Assembly (NCBI GenBank): GCA_002104945.1
Contig: MCFH01000044.1
Span: forward strand, 1 to 64,000
Length of the DNA: 64,000 nt
DNA from: Piromyces finnis
Lineage: Eukaryota > Neocallimastigomycota > Neocallimastigomycetes > Neocallimastigales > Neocallimastigaceae
Reading direction: 5' to 3'
Part shown: positions 25,301 to 39,060 of the stretch, in pieces
Position numbering within the stretch: position 1 is the stretch's first letter
How the letters are laid out: the number at the start of each line of letters is the position of its first letter
The notes under the pieces: model-generated
Seen by the model: the letters and a program-made list of their open reading frames with translations, nothing else
What the model was told of the DNA's origin: nothing
The model's database searches: none
Made by a program: the position numbers and the translations under genes

Positions 25301-26646
25301 TAATAGTTAGTTAAAGAAATGTTGATTATATAAAGTTTTTAATAATATTAGAAGATGGGTTATAATAATTAATGAAAATTAGTTCATGCATTACATTATT
25401 ATTTTATTAATCATTATACTACTGTAAAGTCAAAAGAAGATTTTATCAACTATATTTATGCATGTAATTAATATCATTAATAATGTAAAAATAAATGATT
25501 ATTAAATATCTTAAACTTTATTATTAATAGCAAAACTTTTTTTTTTTTATCATTAATAAATTTAATGTTTCTTCTTAAAAGTTATTATAATTCACTCTGT
25601 AATAATCTTAAAACTTAACCAACAAATCATGAAAAGATATTTATTATATCAAAATAAGTCTCATAAAATATTTATCAAAAAAAAAAAAAAAAAAAGATAC
25701 TTATTATTTAAATAATATTGTCAAGTCAATTTTTATTCAAACTTTTAAAAGAATTAAATTCATAAAATTTTATTCTAATTAATTGCAACCTTTAAATGGA
25801 ATATTATATCTTATAAAGGTTAGGCAAATTTTATTTGATAATTCTTGATAAATTTTAAGGTAATAACTAATATATATTTTATTTATAATGATATAAAAAT
25901 ATTTGCATGTCAACATGATTAAAACTAAACGAGGCGTATTATCTAATACTAGATAAAATAAATTTAAATGAAAATATAAATTTATTTAAGAATCAAAATA
26001 CTATATAAAATACTTATTCTTGTTTTTAATATTGATACTTATAATTTACTATATTTTAATTACGTATACAATTGTATATATTTTATTACATTTGTTAAAA
26101 TATCATAGGTCAATTTATTAAATTTCTTCACTTTACATTAAATACCAATCAAATTCCATTTATTTCATATCGCTTTCTATTATTATATACAATTATTAAT
26201 ACAATGTTGTACAATATTTAAGATTACTAAATTTTCCATATAATTCTTTTGGAATACAATTTTTAAATACTTATTTTACAAATCTACACTTATTCTTTAT
26301 TTATTTAACCTTTATACTTTCCCTTAATAATTTTTTCTTCTATTATTTTTGATTTTTGTCATTCCATTAAAAAAAGTAAAATAAAAAACCTATTCCATTT
26401 TTACTTAACACGAATTACTACTGTTCACACTTTTGCTTTTTTTTTTAAAAAAAAAACTTATTCTTTTGAAATATACTTTATTTTTTTATTTACATAATTA
26501 TGCTAATTAATCGTCTATTGTAAAGCGAAAGGAGCTAAAACTATAATATATATATTAGTGATAATAGATAATGGTATAAATGTTAAAGGTATCTAAAAAT
26601 TCAAATTAAAATAAATATGGAGTATGACAAAATCCAAATTCAATAT

Positions 26647-26778
26647 TTATTTTTTATGATCAACTTTATTATTAATATCTTTTAATACACTATTTTCCAT
26701 CTTGGCTTTATATTTTGCTAATATAGAACTTTGTGGTAAATTAAAAGATATTATAAATTTACCATAAATAAATTCCAT
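26647..26778 (-). pseudogene. Hsp20/alpha-crystallin C-terminal fragment
   Basis: A 43-codon frame contains YGKFIISFNLPQSSILAKYK followed by AKMENSVLKD, which matches the second half of a small heat-shock protein alpha-crystallin domain (family pattern YGxFxRSFxLPxxVxxxxIxAxxxNGVLxI). The usual final IPK motif is absent; the frame runs into VDHKK and a stop. Upstream on the same strand (to about 26960) other frames show coding-like pieces such as NDEEKEKENFLNG, where the charged loop before the YG strand would be, but frames are broken. Best read as a decayed Hsp20 gene. The family assignment is from pattern memory and moderate in strength. Confidence 0.45.
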
Positions 26779-27080
26779 TTAAAAAATTCTCCTTTTCTTT
26801 TTCTTCATCATTTATATTTTCTTGATTAAATTTCAAAAAATTAAATCATTCAAAATATTAGATGAAAATTTTAGAAGGTGTTCCTTTTTAATAAAAATGG
26901 ATTTTTATCAAATACATTTTGATTAATATGATTTGAATTAATTTTGAATATTTAATTTGATTATTTTTATAAAGAATTAATGTTAAAATTAAAATATTAA
27001 TTTTAATTTTTATGAATGATTGGATTAACTTTATTGAATGTTAATCAAATAAAATAAACTTTTTATTCCTTCTGTATTGC

Positions 27081-27335
27081 TTAGTTTGGCTTAACTCTGA
27101 AAGAACAACCTTCAGTTAATCTGGCCTTACCACCAGTTGGTTGGCAAAGAATAGTACCACAACCGTTGCAAAGAACAACAGTTTGGGCGTGACTGAAGAC
27201 AGTGGAAATTTGTAAACAATCAGCACACTTAACATCCATGAAGTAAGAGTTTGGGGATTGGACAAGTCTCTTAAGCTTGTGTTGGCGCTTTTCAGAAGCA
27301 GCAGATGGGTTTAAAAGATCGACGGCTAAAGGCAT
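27081..27335 (-). CDS. RPS27: 40S ribosomal protein eS27
   Basis: Complete 84-aa ribosomal protein of the small subunit. It shows [11 protein letters not shown] at the start, the near-invariant [37 protein letters not shown] and [13 protein letters not shown]. The four cysteines (CADC and CNGC) form the zinc finger. Length equals the family norm. A single exon, unlike many fungal ribosomal protein genes. Codons are more C/G-ending than in neighbouring sequence, as expected for a highly expressed gene. The start context is CAGCATGCC. Confidence 0.97.
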   Translation of the reverse strand: MPLAVDLLNPSAASEKRQHKLKRLVQSPNSYFMDVKCADCLQISTVFSHAQTVVLCNGCGTILCQPTGGKARLTEGCSFRVKPN

Positions 27336-28395
27336 GCTGATTAATTATTTTTCTATCAAATAATAGAAAAGGAGATAAATATAATGTGAGTAGGAAAAGA
27401 AAAATTGGATAAATGATGAAATTTTACTCTATTTATATTTTTTTAATTTTTAATATAAAAAATTAAAAAAAAAAAAATTGTTACTAAAAATGTATGATTA
27501 GGTTTATATTGATTGATTATTTTTTTTTTTTTACATTGATTTATGTACAATTTCATAAAAATGTATTAAATTTTTTATATATTAAATGTGATCTTTACAA
27601 AACTAATGATACATTAATTATATAAAAATGTAAATTTTATGTACATTAATTAACCCTTATTTAAAAAGATTTTAATATTAAACGATATATTTTATGTAAT
27701 TTTAAAATTTGTATAATTTATACTTCCCCATAGGATAGGTTTCATTATTTTTAAAAAATAGATTTATAGAACATTTCAATTCTATAAATAATAATTATAT
27801 TAATTTTTAAGAAATTATAATATTATTTCTCATTAAACTAATGAAATATATTATTACTATGAATCTATAAATTTATATTTAGTTTATAATAAAAACTAAT
27901 TAAAATATATATAAGAAAAAGATGTTATTATTATAAATTTTAAAATTAAAAAATTATTAATATTGTCATAATAATTAAATTTTTTTTAAGGCATTAATAA
28001 ACTAATATCTAATATATCTAATATGCCAGATAATAATATGTAATTTATCCAACTCAATTATATATTTAGTTATAAATTGTTTATCATAAATATTTCTTGT
28101 ACGGATTTTTTTTAAAATATATATATATATATATATATATAACCATAAAATCTCAATAAAAAAAAAAAAAAAAATTAAAGAAAAAAGATATATATTATAT
28201 AATATTTGGTTTATTTCTATCATTATTTGTTATTTTATTATTTTCGTTTGTCTTATTTCGCTTATTTCATGATTGTTTTTTTTTTTTTTTTTTTTTTTTT
28301 TTTCTAAATATTTTGTAAGTAATAAAAAAAATTTGAAAAAGGAATAAAAAACGATTGTATGTATAAAAATGAAAAAAAAATATTTATAAATCAAT
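27336..28395. other. Intergenic region between eS27 and the trehalose gene
   Basis: Contains the eS27 promoter (adjacent to 27336) and the 3' flank of the trehalose gene. A TA dinucleotide tract lies at about 28117-28141 and a T run at about 28276-28304. No gene seen; the small minus-strand frames here are low complexity. Confidence 0.6.
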
Positions 28396-31240
28396 TTAAA
28401 TTGATGAAATGTTTGCAAGCTTTCCCATAAGTTCAATTAAATCAGCTGGTGCTGCTAATGTACAATTTGCTAGTGTTTTTACATTAGTGGGACCAATTCT
28501 ACAAGTATATATGTTATATTGTTTAGAATTTTCACCATTAGTGGTTAATGCTTTAAACATATCTTCATCAGTTTTATCATCACCAGAACATAAAACAAAA
28601 TCACAGTCTTCTTGATCAGCTAATAAACTATTTACAATTGATCCCTTATTAATGGCTGATGGTCTTACTTCTAAGCACTTTTTACCAATTAAAATTTCTA
28701 CTGGATACTTTGATAATATTACATTTTCTAAGTGAGTTTGACATTCTTTAGCTTGGAATGCACCGTAATTTGGATCAGCAAGTCTATAATGCCATGTAAT
28801 AGCACATTTCTTATTTTCAATAAATGAGCCTTGAGTACGTTCAGTATAGAAATTAAATATATTCATAACATCCTCCTTCCATGATAAATCCATATCCTCA
28901 GTTGCATTCTTCCATGATTCACCGGGGTATTTAATGAAAGAACCATGTTCTGCACTTAAACCAAGATTTTTAAAATGACCTAAATGTAAATCAAGGAATT
29001 CTTGATCTCTACCAGAAATAACAAAAATATAATTTCTTGGATCATTGGTTAAAACAGTTAATGCCTTTAACATTTCTGGACCTGGGACGGCTGCACTTGG
29101 GGTATTACAAATTGGGGTTAAAGTACCATCATAATCGAAAAAGAAGCAACGCTTTCCTGAATTTACATATTTATCTATAACTTCCTCTGTATTTAATATA
29201 GGAATTGGCTCCGTTGAATCTAATTCAACACTATCTTTTTCTCTTAATTCTTTATAGAAGCTTTTTGCCCAAAATTGAGATGTATTATTAGTGACATTTT
29301 TATATAATTGTTTATATCTATCATTACGTTCTTCTTTTGTCATTAATAAAGCTTCATTAATTGCTTGGGCAACACCTTCATGATCCCATGGATTAACTAA
29401 AATTGCACCACTAAGTGATCCAGCAGTACCAGTAAATTCACTTAAAATTAATGGACCATGATTTTCCTTTTGACAAAGAACAAATTCATGTGAAGTAGTA
29501 TTCATACCATCACGTACTGATGTAATTAAACCAACATCGGCAACATTAAGTAATGCAAAATACTCATCTTGATCTAAATCTTGATGATAATAGTGAACTG
29601 GAGTAAATTCCAATGTACCAAATTGACCATTAATATGGGCAACTAATTCTGAAACTTGAGTTTCTACAAGTTTTGCGTCATTTGAATTTGATGGTGAAGT
29701 TACTTGAACTAATATAACTTTACCTTGCCATTCTGGGTATAATGTTAAAAAATATTCATATGCTGATAACTTATGCTTAACTCCTTTTATTTTATCTAGT
29801 TTATCTGTACCAATAATAATTCTTTTTCCTTCATATAATCCTTTAAGAGATTCCATTTTTTCTAAAACCTTTGGTGTAATTCTTTATATTTAAAGACAAA
29901 TAAATAACAAAAAAAAAAAAAAAAATCAATATTTATGTATATATTATTTATTTAAACTATATTCTATACAAATATATAATTATAATATTATTATAAGTAA
30001 AAAATTATTTACCTTCTTTTTTCAATTTTTTCTACATCAATACCAATTGTAAATATTTCTACAGAAACAGTAGTACCATTATATTCAACACCCGTTGGTG
30101 TAGATTCTAAACCTAGCACTCTTGTGCATGAACTTATAAAGTGTCTTGAATAAGAATAAATTTGGAAACCAACTAAATTAGAACCAAGAATACCTTTTAA
30201 TACTTCTTTACGTTTTGGAAGGCATCTAAAGATTTCGGATGTTGGGAAAGTAGTATGAATAAATATACCGATATTAGCCTCTGGAAGTAATTTTCTTAAC
30301 ATTTCAGGTAAAACTAATAAATGATAATCTTGAATCCAAACTATTTATTGTTTATTAATTATAGTTTTTTAAAAAAAAATTTATATATCAATATATAAAT
30401 TTTTTATTTAAAAATATTAATTTTTATATATTTATTATTATTATCATTTTTTAATAATAATCTATTTACTCATATCCCCTGGTTGATAGTATTTTGCAAT
30501 TTCATTAGCAAACATTTGATTAAACTTTACATAGCCCTCCCAATTCTTTTCTTCACTAGTTTGAATTGTCGATTCCCAAAGAATATAATGGAATAAAGGC
30601 CATAATTCTTTTATATATATATTAAGAAAAATTATGAAAGAATAAATAAGAAATATATAAAAAAAATTTACATTATTATTTCTATTCTACATTTTATAAT
30701 AACTATTATTATTTTAGCTTACCTGTTTTACAATAACCCTCATAATGTAAATTACAAGTTTCTGGATCTACAAATATAGGAACAACTGATTTTTCTTTAT
30801 ATAAGCTATCGGTTAAAGATTGTTTTAATTCTGGTGTAAATTGGTCCCATTCAATAATATTGTTGGTTTTATTTGATATAAAATCATCAACATTCTTATT
30901 ATTATTAGTTGATTCCAAAGGATTTCCTTTTATGGTAATATCTCCAGGAAGACCAAAGTATACAATTTGACTTATAGATTCTTCAGTTTTTAATGAATTT
31001 ATGCCAGAATACATAGCATTGTAACTTCGTCTACTGGAAAACTCCCAATTTTTGTTATTTTCATTTTCATTATTTAATTGACAAGTAATTGGTATTAAAC
31101 GACTATTTTAAATAAAAAGTCAATATTTCCTCTTTAATTTATTTTTAATATTACTTTATTAAATATTATTTTTCTATAATGCTTAATTTTTTATACCTAA
31201 CAACTAAAAGTCTATGTTTAGAACCAGAATTGAAATCCAT
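28396..31240 (-). CDS. TPS2: Trehalose-6-phosphate synthase-like / trehalose-6-phosphate phosphatase (Tps2-type)
   Basis: Five exons by GT-AG rules: 31240-31197, 31102-30723, 30607-30470, 30340-30013 and 29881-28396. Summed length is 2376 bp, giving 791 aa in frame throughout. The N-terminal GT20 domain shows WPLFHYILWES, IWIQDYHLLVLPEMLRKL, GIFIHTTFPTSEIFR, GIDVEKI, SVRDGMNTTSHEFVLCQ and LSEFTGTAGSLSGAILVNPWD. The C-terminal HAD phosphatase shows FFDYDGTLTP (nucleophile Asp) and CSGDDKTDEDMF. It would dephosphorylate trehalose-6-phosphate to trehalose, a stress protectant, in the cytosol. The synthase site looks degraded: the usual SNRLP loop reads VVSRLIP and the GG of the SSGG loop is RR, as in yeast Tps2, where this domain is structural. 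So the phosphatase is likely active and the synthase likely not (inference). Confidence 0.92.
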
Positions 31241-32964
31241 ATTATTATTTATTTCTTAAATTTTTTACTAAAAAATAAAATGTTTTATTTATTTATTTTA
31301 TTTGAAAATAATATTAATAGAAACATTTTATATTCAGTTTATTTTATTCAATTATTAAATAGAATGGTTTAAATATTAAAATTTTTTTCTTATAAATATA
31401 CATATATTTAAAATTTCTTTAAATAAATATTTCATATTTAAATATCTAAATCGGATATTATAAAAATAAAAATACGATTATTATAATTTATATGTCTATA
31501 TTCATACCTTTTATACAAGGAAGTTTTATATTTTATAATATTTGATATATTAATTCTTGTTTTATGTAATTATTATTATCAATTATATTATTATTTCAAA
31601 TATTATTTCTTATAATTTATTCTTAAAGTCATTTATTATACTTTAAAGATGTTTTTAAAATCAGGAAAGTACTATTTATATTTATATTATTATAAAGCAA
31701 AGATAAAATATGTTTAATTTTTTTTAACTCTTTCCTTTTTAAACTTGCAAAATCTTTAACAAAATTTAATAAGATTTAATTTATATTGTTATCTTATTAT
31801 TAAGAAGATATGTATTTTTATTTTAAATAAATTACAATATATAATAGAGAAATTAAAAGAAGGAATCAAACATTTACAAGTTAACCAGAACACTTTTTAA
31901 TACAAAATATTAATTTTTGTTAAAAAAAATTATTCCTTTTCGTTTTTTATATATAAAATAATATATGATTTTGATTATAAATGAAATATTAAAAAAATGT
32001 TCTTTTATTATTTAATCATAATTACTATTTAATATATAAAAAAGAAACTTTTTTTTAATCAATATTGATATATAACATTTCAATATATGATAATATTTAT
32101 TATATTGATATTATATTATTCAAATTCAAATTTTATATAGTTAACATTATGTAATCTAATATATAAAAAGTTGATTATAGTCTGAAATAAAGTTTAAAAC
32201 AATATTGATTTTTAATAAACTATAACAAGATATAGTTTTATATATTACAATTTATACTGTAATATATTATTAATTATATTTAAGTAATATATATGTAAAT
32301 AAAATTAAATATATTTAAATAAAATTATAATATATTCGGAATATAGTTTAATATTACTTTTTATAATATTACACAAAACAAAAAAAAGTTTATTCTATAT
32401 ATATTATTATATACAATATATTTTATTGAATATTATACACACAAAAAGGTTTCCATACTATTTCTTATATAATTGTTTAAAATTGATATAGAATATCTCA
32501 TTATAATTTGTTAATATATTAAAGAAATTATTTTAATATAAAAATATTAAATAATAAATAAAAATTATACAGAAATTTTCTTTTTAACATTTAGTACAAG
32601 AAATGAAATAAACTTAATGGTTTTATATATAAAGATATTTAAAGTGGAACAGTAATAGAAATGTTTTATTATTTATCATTATTTCGGTGTAAATCTTTTG
32701 GTAGAATTCATTAGTTCTGTTATTTATAAATAAATAAATCGAATTTATAATTATAATACATAAAATATACAAAATAGCTTATTTATATTAAAAGTAAAAA
32801 AAACGAATGTTTTTAAAATTACTTTTTTTATGTCAATTTTATTAAATATACCAAGATTTATATAATTGATATTTTAATTGTAATCTTCTATTAATGAATA
32901 TGGTTAAAATTTTGAAAGTAAATGAGATTGTAATGTTAAAATTGAATAAAATTAGAATTTTTAA

Positions 32965-33019
<55 letters not shown>

Positions 33020-33573
33020 GTCGGTATTTTATTCTTTTAGAATACAGAAATAATTCTTGATTAAAAGAAATGAAATTATTCAAAAAAAACTTTTATTTTT
33101 AAGAAATTATATTTAATATAGATCAATGAACTATTATGCCTTTATTATTTGATCCTTCTTTTGTACCAATCTATTGCAAATAAAATATCTTTTTTTATCA
33201 ATGCTTTTAATTATAGTTTAATATTTTATTCTCATAGGTAAAAAAAAAATAAAATATTTTTTCTGTATTTTAAAAGTTCAATTTTATAAATTATATATAC
33301 ATTAATTAAATGTATATAAACAATCCATCATTTTTTTAAAAAATATATTCTGTATTTTCATTTCTGCATTATTTAGATTAAATACATTATAATTTTATAT
33401 AAGTTTAATAAAACCAAATTTGTTCATATTTTATAATACCAATTTAAAATAAAAATTAAGAATAGTTAAATGATATATTATCATTCTTTAAAATCAAATA
33501 ACTCTTATATTTTATATATAAGTATAATTTTTACATTAAGTAACTAAATTTATCATTGGAATTAAAGTAAAAA

Positions 33574-33608
<35 letters not shown>

Positions 33609-33978
33609 CTATATTTATTATTTCTTTTTTCTTATTTCTTTTCCTCCTTTTAATAATTTAGTTTTTTTTTTTTTTTTTTGACTTAAAGAAAATATATATT
33701 TATAATACAATTTATTGCTTAATAGATTAGAATTCAGCTAAATTATGCTAAAGCTATATCATAGATGATTTATTTCTATTTAAATTTATGTTTCATCTTA
33801 ATAAGGTTTTTCATTTTATTATTAATATTACTATTTATGGTTTATAATTTATTTTGTAAAAGTAATTAAGGTGAATAATCCTCAATAGTATTAGTATATA
33901 TTTTATGGACTTATTACATATAATTAGTAATTTTTATTACACTATTATATGAAATATATATATATAATACTAAAAAAG
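31241..33978. other. Intergenic AT-rich region, left part
   Basis: Upstream of the trehalose gene (its promoter should lie at 31241-31600). An ATT tract lies at 32972-33018 and a TAA tract at about 33576-33605. No coding sequence recognised. Confidence 0.55.
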
Positions 33979-34096
33979 AATAATAATTTATGTTGAAGGA
34001 ATTTCAAAAACTAAATCATATGATAATAAAAATAATGGTGATTTAGAATTAAATTTTGATGTTACAGTTTATTATTCCAATTTCTATATTCAATAA
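33979..34096 (+). pseudogene. Possible orphan exon or gene relic
   Basis: A short open stretch preceded by an AG reads YVEGISKTKSYDNKNNG then DLELNFDVTVYYSNFYIQ and a stop. The residue mix and codon choice look like real protein rather than random AT-rich DNA. No start, no neighbouring exons and no family recognised. Confidence 0.25.
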
Positions 34097-36170
34097 GTGT
34101 TTTTAAGCATGTTTTTATTAATTAACTGTTAATTAACTTTTTAAGTTTATTAATTATTAAAATTAATATTGATAAAAAAAATTAATTTTAAATTATTTTT
34201 TGTTAACTATTACTCATTCAACCATACCATACCATTATTCCTTTAACCATACCATCATCAATTGTCAATTATATTAAGATCAATGAATAAAAATAAAATT
34301 CTGACTGATAAATATAATAATATAATTATAAATAATCTATATTTTTTATTTTTGAAGGAGAAATCTAGTAATAATTATTATTTACACACTGTAGGTGTGT
34401 GAGTAATAGTATTTTTTTTTTGGAAAAATTCAAAACAAAGGGATAGTTTTTAATTTTATTTTTTTTTTCTGATTAATCATTTTATATGAAATAAAGTTAT
34501 TTTTTTTTATTAATCATATTATTGATTAATCTAATATATAGTTTAAAATATCTTTTTTAAATAAAAGTATGTAAATATTATAAAATACAGAAAATATATA
34601 AATATTTTTATTATTTATTTGTTGAATATATAAATGTATTAATTAATTTTATACTGAAAAGGTCCAGAATTATAATAATTAAAATTTAAGAGAAATAAAT
34701 CATTTGATCCTTATTAAATATATATATTGATTAATTTACCCAATTAAATAATAGTATATCAATAAAAAAGAACTCTATTTATATTTAAATTAAATATGGT
34801 TAGAAATTGTTTATCATAATATACAAAACAAAAATAAAAAAAAAAGTTTAAAAAGTATTGATAGTCACTGGTTAGTTTTGATAATTGTAATCACCACACT
34901 CAATATATATTACAAATGATAAAATAAAACAAAAAAAAAAGTTACTACAATATAGTAAAGATTAATTATGATGATGAGTATAAATAGAAAAGAGAAAGAA
35001 AGGCTTAGAAAATTAATGGATAAGTAGATTCTTTGTACAATTTTAATTATGATATTATGCCAAGGTAATTAAAAATTAAAAAAAAATTACCTTTTAAATT
35101 ATTTATAATATTTTTGAAACTAATGCTATTAATCTTTTCTCTAATTTTTAAATAGGCATTTATAATTGTAGTTTTTTATTATTATTCCAAACCAAAGATT
35201 TAATAAAAAAGGCAATCAAATAGCAATTCATCCAATTTGATGTTCTTAACCCTTTCATAAGACTTTGGAATAATTAATATCTATGTCCTTCTTAACCCTT
35301 AATATATTTAAATATACATTTATACATTTATAATTATATCTTTACTTTATGATGAATTAATAAACTTAATATTTTTTTGTAGATGATTAAGATACAAGAA
35401 TTAGATGATTCAATGTAAAACTAGAAATATTATAATATTATAATGTAATAAGCAAAAATTATTTAAAATATATAAATCTTTTGGTAAAAACAGGATTATA
35501 CCTATTTATATAATTTTATTTTATTTTATATTTTATAGAATAAATATGCTGTAATGACAATCATTTTAATTTTTAACATTTTGAATTCTTAACAATGTAA
35601 TAATAGTTAAAGTATATAAATTCAACATAGTTTATTTGACATTGAGAAAAAGTCATTTATTAAAATAATAAATATAAATATTTTATAAGATATTATACGC
35701 ATTTGTATATTTCTTTTATTTGTTTTTTTATATTTTAAATTGTAATATATATATAATAATTATAAATTTTGTTTAAAAAAAAATTTTACATTTATTAGTT
35801 ATTAATAATTACCAAATAGATTAACAACTTACTAGTGTATTTTTATATTTAAACATTAAAAGACAGGATTAGATATTTATAATTATTATTATGAAAACCC
35901 AAACCCACTATTGTTTATTAATAAGCATAATTTAAAAAGTTGAATTTTTATTTTATTTAATGAAGTATTAAATTTGATAAATTAATTACAAATTTTATAT
36001 ATTGGAATATATTATAATATATATATATATATATAAATTCAATGTTATTAAATTTGAAATTTTTAAGGAATTATTTATATTAAAAATTTCAAAAACCAAA
36101 AAGAATAAAACAAAGAAGAAAAAAAATTAAATAACAAAAAAGAAAAGTAAATAAACTATTTGATTAAAAT

Positions 36171-36207
<37 letters not shown>

Positions 36208-36347
36208 CAATTTATAAAAAATAAATTTATTTTTTTTTATTTATTTATATTCTATAAACATTTCATTATATTATATATAAAATAATTTAAATTAAAACAA
36301 ATAAAACATTATATTTTTTATATTATATAAGCATTTTTAAATTAATA
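34097..36347. other. Intergenic AT-rich region, right part
   Basis: No gene supported. A minus-strand stretch near 35200-35285 reads PKSYERVKNIKLDELLFDC, and an 18-codon ORF near 34975 reads MMSINRKEKERLRKLMDK; both are coding-like but isolated. The A run at 36178-36204 precedes the ubiquilin gene. Confidence 0.45.
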
Positions 36348-39060
36348 ATGGATGAAAGAATACCAGAACCAATTGAAGTTAATATTATTCAAAGAAATGA
36401 AGAACCAATATCTCTTTCAGTTGATGTTGTTGAAAACACAGTATTAGATCTTAAAAGTAACTATAAAATTTTAAAACTCTAATAAGATAATATCTTTTTT
36501 TAATAATTATTAAAATTGAAATTTTAATTTCATTTAAATTCTTGAAATTTATAATTGTTTGAATTTTAATTATTTATTATATAAATGCAAATTGTATAAA
36601 TGAAAATTACAAAATATTAAACAAAACTAATAATATAAGTCTTAATTAATGCAAATTTTGAAATTCAAAGTATATATAGTGTTATTTAGTTAAATTTATA
36701 AATCTAAAATTTAAAATGTAAAGTATGAACACTTAAAGTAGAATCCTAAATAATAGAAAAATTCCTAAAGATTAAAATAATAAATAATATGATAGAATGT
36801 ACATTATTATATAAATATTTTTTTTATTCGAAATTTAATAAGATGTATATTTAATTTACTATTCAACATTTTTTTAAGTTTATAATTAAAAATAATATTA
36901 TATTAAAGAGTAAAGTTTAAATTTAACAATATTAGATTTTTTTTAATAATATTGTGCAAATTTAAATATGAAAGTTTTTATATAAAATGAATTTATAAAT
37001 TCAAAAACATTTATATATACTAAAATCAAATTTCATAACATTTAATTTTAATAAATTTATTTCCTTAATATATTATATATATATATAAAATTAATAATAT
37101 TTAACAATTTAACAATTGTTTTTGTTTATAGATTTATTATATGAATTAACAGATATCAAGCCAGAGGAACAAAGATTAGTTTATTCAGGAAAAATTTTAG
37201 ATGATGACACTTTATTAAATTTTTATAGTAATTGCCCTTTTTTCTTTTTTTTGATATTTTACATGCCATGTATACTTTTTATATAGTATGGTATTTTATA
37301 TACCTATTAACCAATATCAATCTGAATAATTTAATAAAAATACAATAATAATGTATAGATATTAGAGATGGTAATTCAATTTATTTAGTACGAGGAGCTA
37401 AAAATAAAACACAATCTATTTCACCACAAGCTCTTTCACAATCTCAAAAGAATAAAAAAGCAGCTGCTGGTGGTATGGATTCTGAACTTGTTTCTCATTT
37501 ATTAGATAACCCATTCATTCAATCTGCTATGAGCAATCCAGTATGTTAATATCAGATTTTTTTTTTCCTTCTATTTTTCTTTCATAGTAATTTTATTCTG
37601 AAATAAATTTATATTTTTATACAAATATGAACAATTCATATTTAATAGGAATTTATACGATCTATTTATATGTCTAATCCACAATTTAAGAAAATTATTG
37701 AAAAAAATCCAGAAATGGCACAAATATTTAATGATACAGAATATTTAAAACAAGTAAATTTTTAATTATAACAAAAAACTAATATATTTTATAATTTATA
37801 ATATTAATTTATATCTGTTGTTGGGTATTAATATATTAAAATGTTATAAAAATAATTTTATATTAAAAATTTATAATAATGCATATACTTTTTTAGTGTA
37901 TGGAAATAGCAAGAAACCCAGAAATGATGAATGAAATGTTAAGGTAAAATAAATTTATATTTTCTATATTTATATATGTTTATTTAATATTAATTAGTTG
38001 CATCATTTAAATACTGGAAATTCTAGAAATCAAGATAGAGTTATGAATAATTTAGAAAGTATCCCAGGAGGTTTCCAAGCTTTATCATCTTTATATAATA
38101 CTGTTCAAAGCCCATTAATGGATTCCTTAAGACCAGAACAAGATAAATCAACTAGTAAGTTTATTTTTAGTAAGAGTATGAAAATTTGCTTATGAATTTA
38201 TGCATTTATTTTTAATTATTATTTTATTTTATTTTATTTTTTTTATTAGAGGAACAAAATGAGTATTACGCCAAAAAACTTTTAAATGGCAAAAAATTTG
38301 ATAATACTAAAATTAATAATGATGTAAGTTAAATATAAAATTATGAATATTACTTTTGTATTTTTAAATTAATATTATGATTAATAATAATAATATATAT
38401 ATATGTTTCTCCAACTATCTTTTATAGGCTCTTCCAAATCCATGGAATTTAAATGTTAATGGTAATATATGTTAATTATTACACAATATAAATTACATAT
38501 TAAATTAATGCATTATAAATAAATATAAACATAGATCAACCAAGTTCAAGTAGTTCTTCTCTATCACCATTTTCATCCAATGTAATTTCACTTTATCTTC
38601 AAAATTTATATTAAAAAATACTAATGTTAAGCTAAATATTTTTATTTTTTTTAATTATAGTTATTTGGTAGTATGGGAAGTATGGGAAATATGTTCAGCC
38701 CATTTAATGCACCACCACCAATGAACGAAACTCAAGAGGAACTTGAAGTTAAATATGCCGAGTATGTATATTATAGTATAAATTGGAAAACAAAATTATT
38801 AATAGCTAATGCTTTTATATATATATCAAATAGGCAATTAAAAAGTTTAAATGCAATGGGTTTTTATGATAAAAAAGAAAATTTAAAGGCATTACAATAT
38901 ACTAGGGGAAATGTCGAATCAGCTGTCGAGTAAGTTTAACTTTTTTGGTTTATATAATATTATTTACAAATAATATAAAAGATTTATTAATTTTGTTTTA
39001 TGGTTGTTATTATAATATACAAATAGTTATTTATTAAATCAATCAAAAAGACCATTTTAA
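36348..39060 (+). CDS. DSK2: Ubiquilin/Dsk2-type ubiquitin shuttle protein, 12 exons
   Basis: Exons: 36348-36456, 37132-37227, 37359-37540, 37649-37753, 37897-37943, 37998-38154, 38250-38323, 38428-38461, 38535-38581, 38661-38761, 38834-38929 and 39027-39060. Product about 360 aa (yeast Dsk2 is about 373). The N-terminal ubiquitin-like domain includes KPEEQRLVYSGKILDDD and NIRDGNSIYLVRG. The centre has STI1-type segments (LDNPFIQSAMSNP, MSNPQFKKIIEKNPEM, ARNPEMMNEMLR, LESIPGGFQALSSLYN). The C-terminal UBA domain is LKSLNAMGFYDKKENLKALQ followed by YTRGNVESAVDYLLNQ. It should carry ubiquitinated clients to the proteasome. All junctions are GT-AG and in phase except exon 5 to 6, which needs one extra base: exon 5 ends MLR minus its last base and exon 6 must open on LHHLNTGN. 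This is probably an indel near 37944-37998. Confidence 0.9.

Larger units (their letters stand above)
24882..27080. other. Intergenic region right of the retroelement
   Basis: AT-rich. Contains the second copy of a possible dispersed repeat (25254-25300) and, at its right end, degraded small heat-shock protein sequence on the minus strand. Nothing else recognised. Confidence 0.5.
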
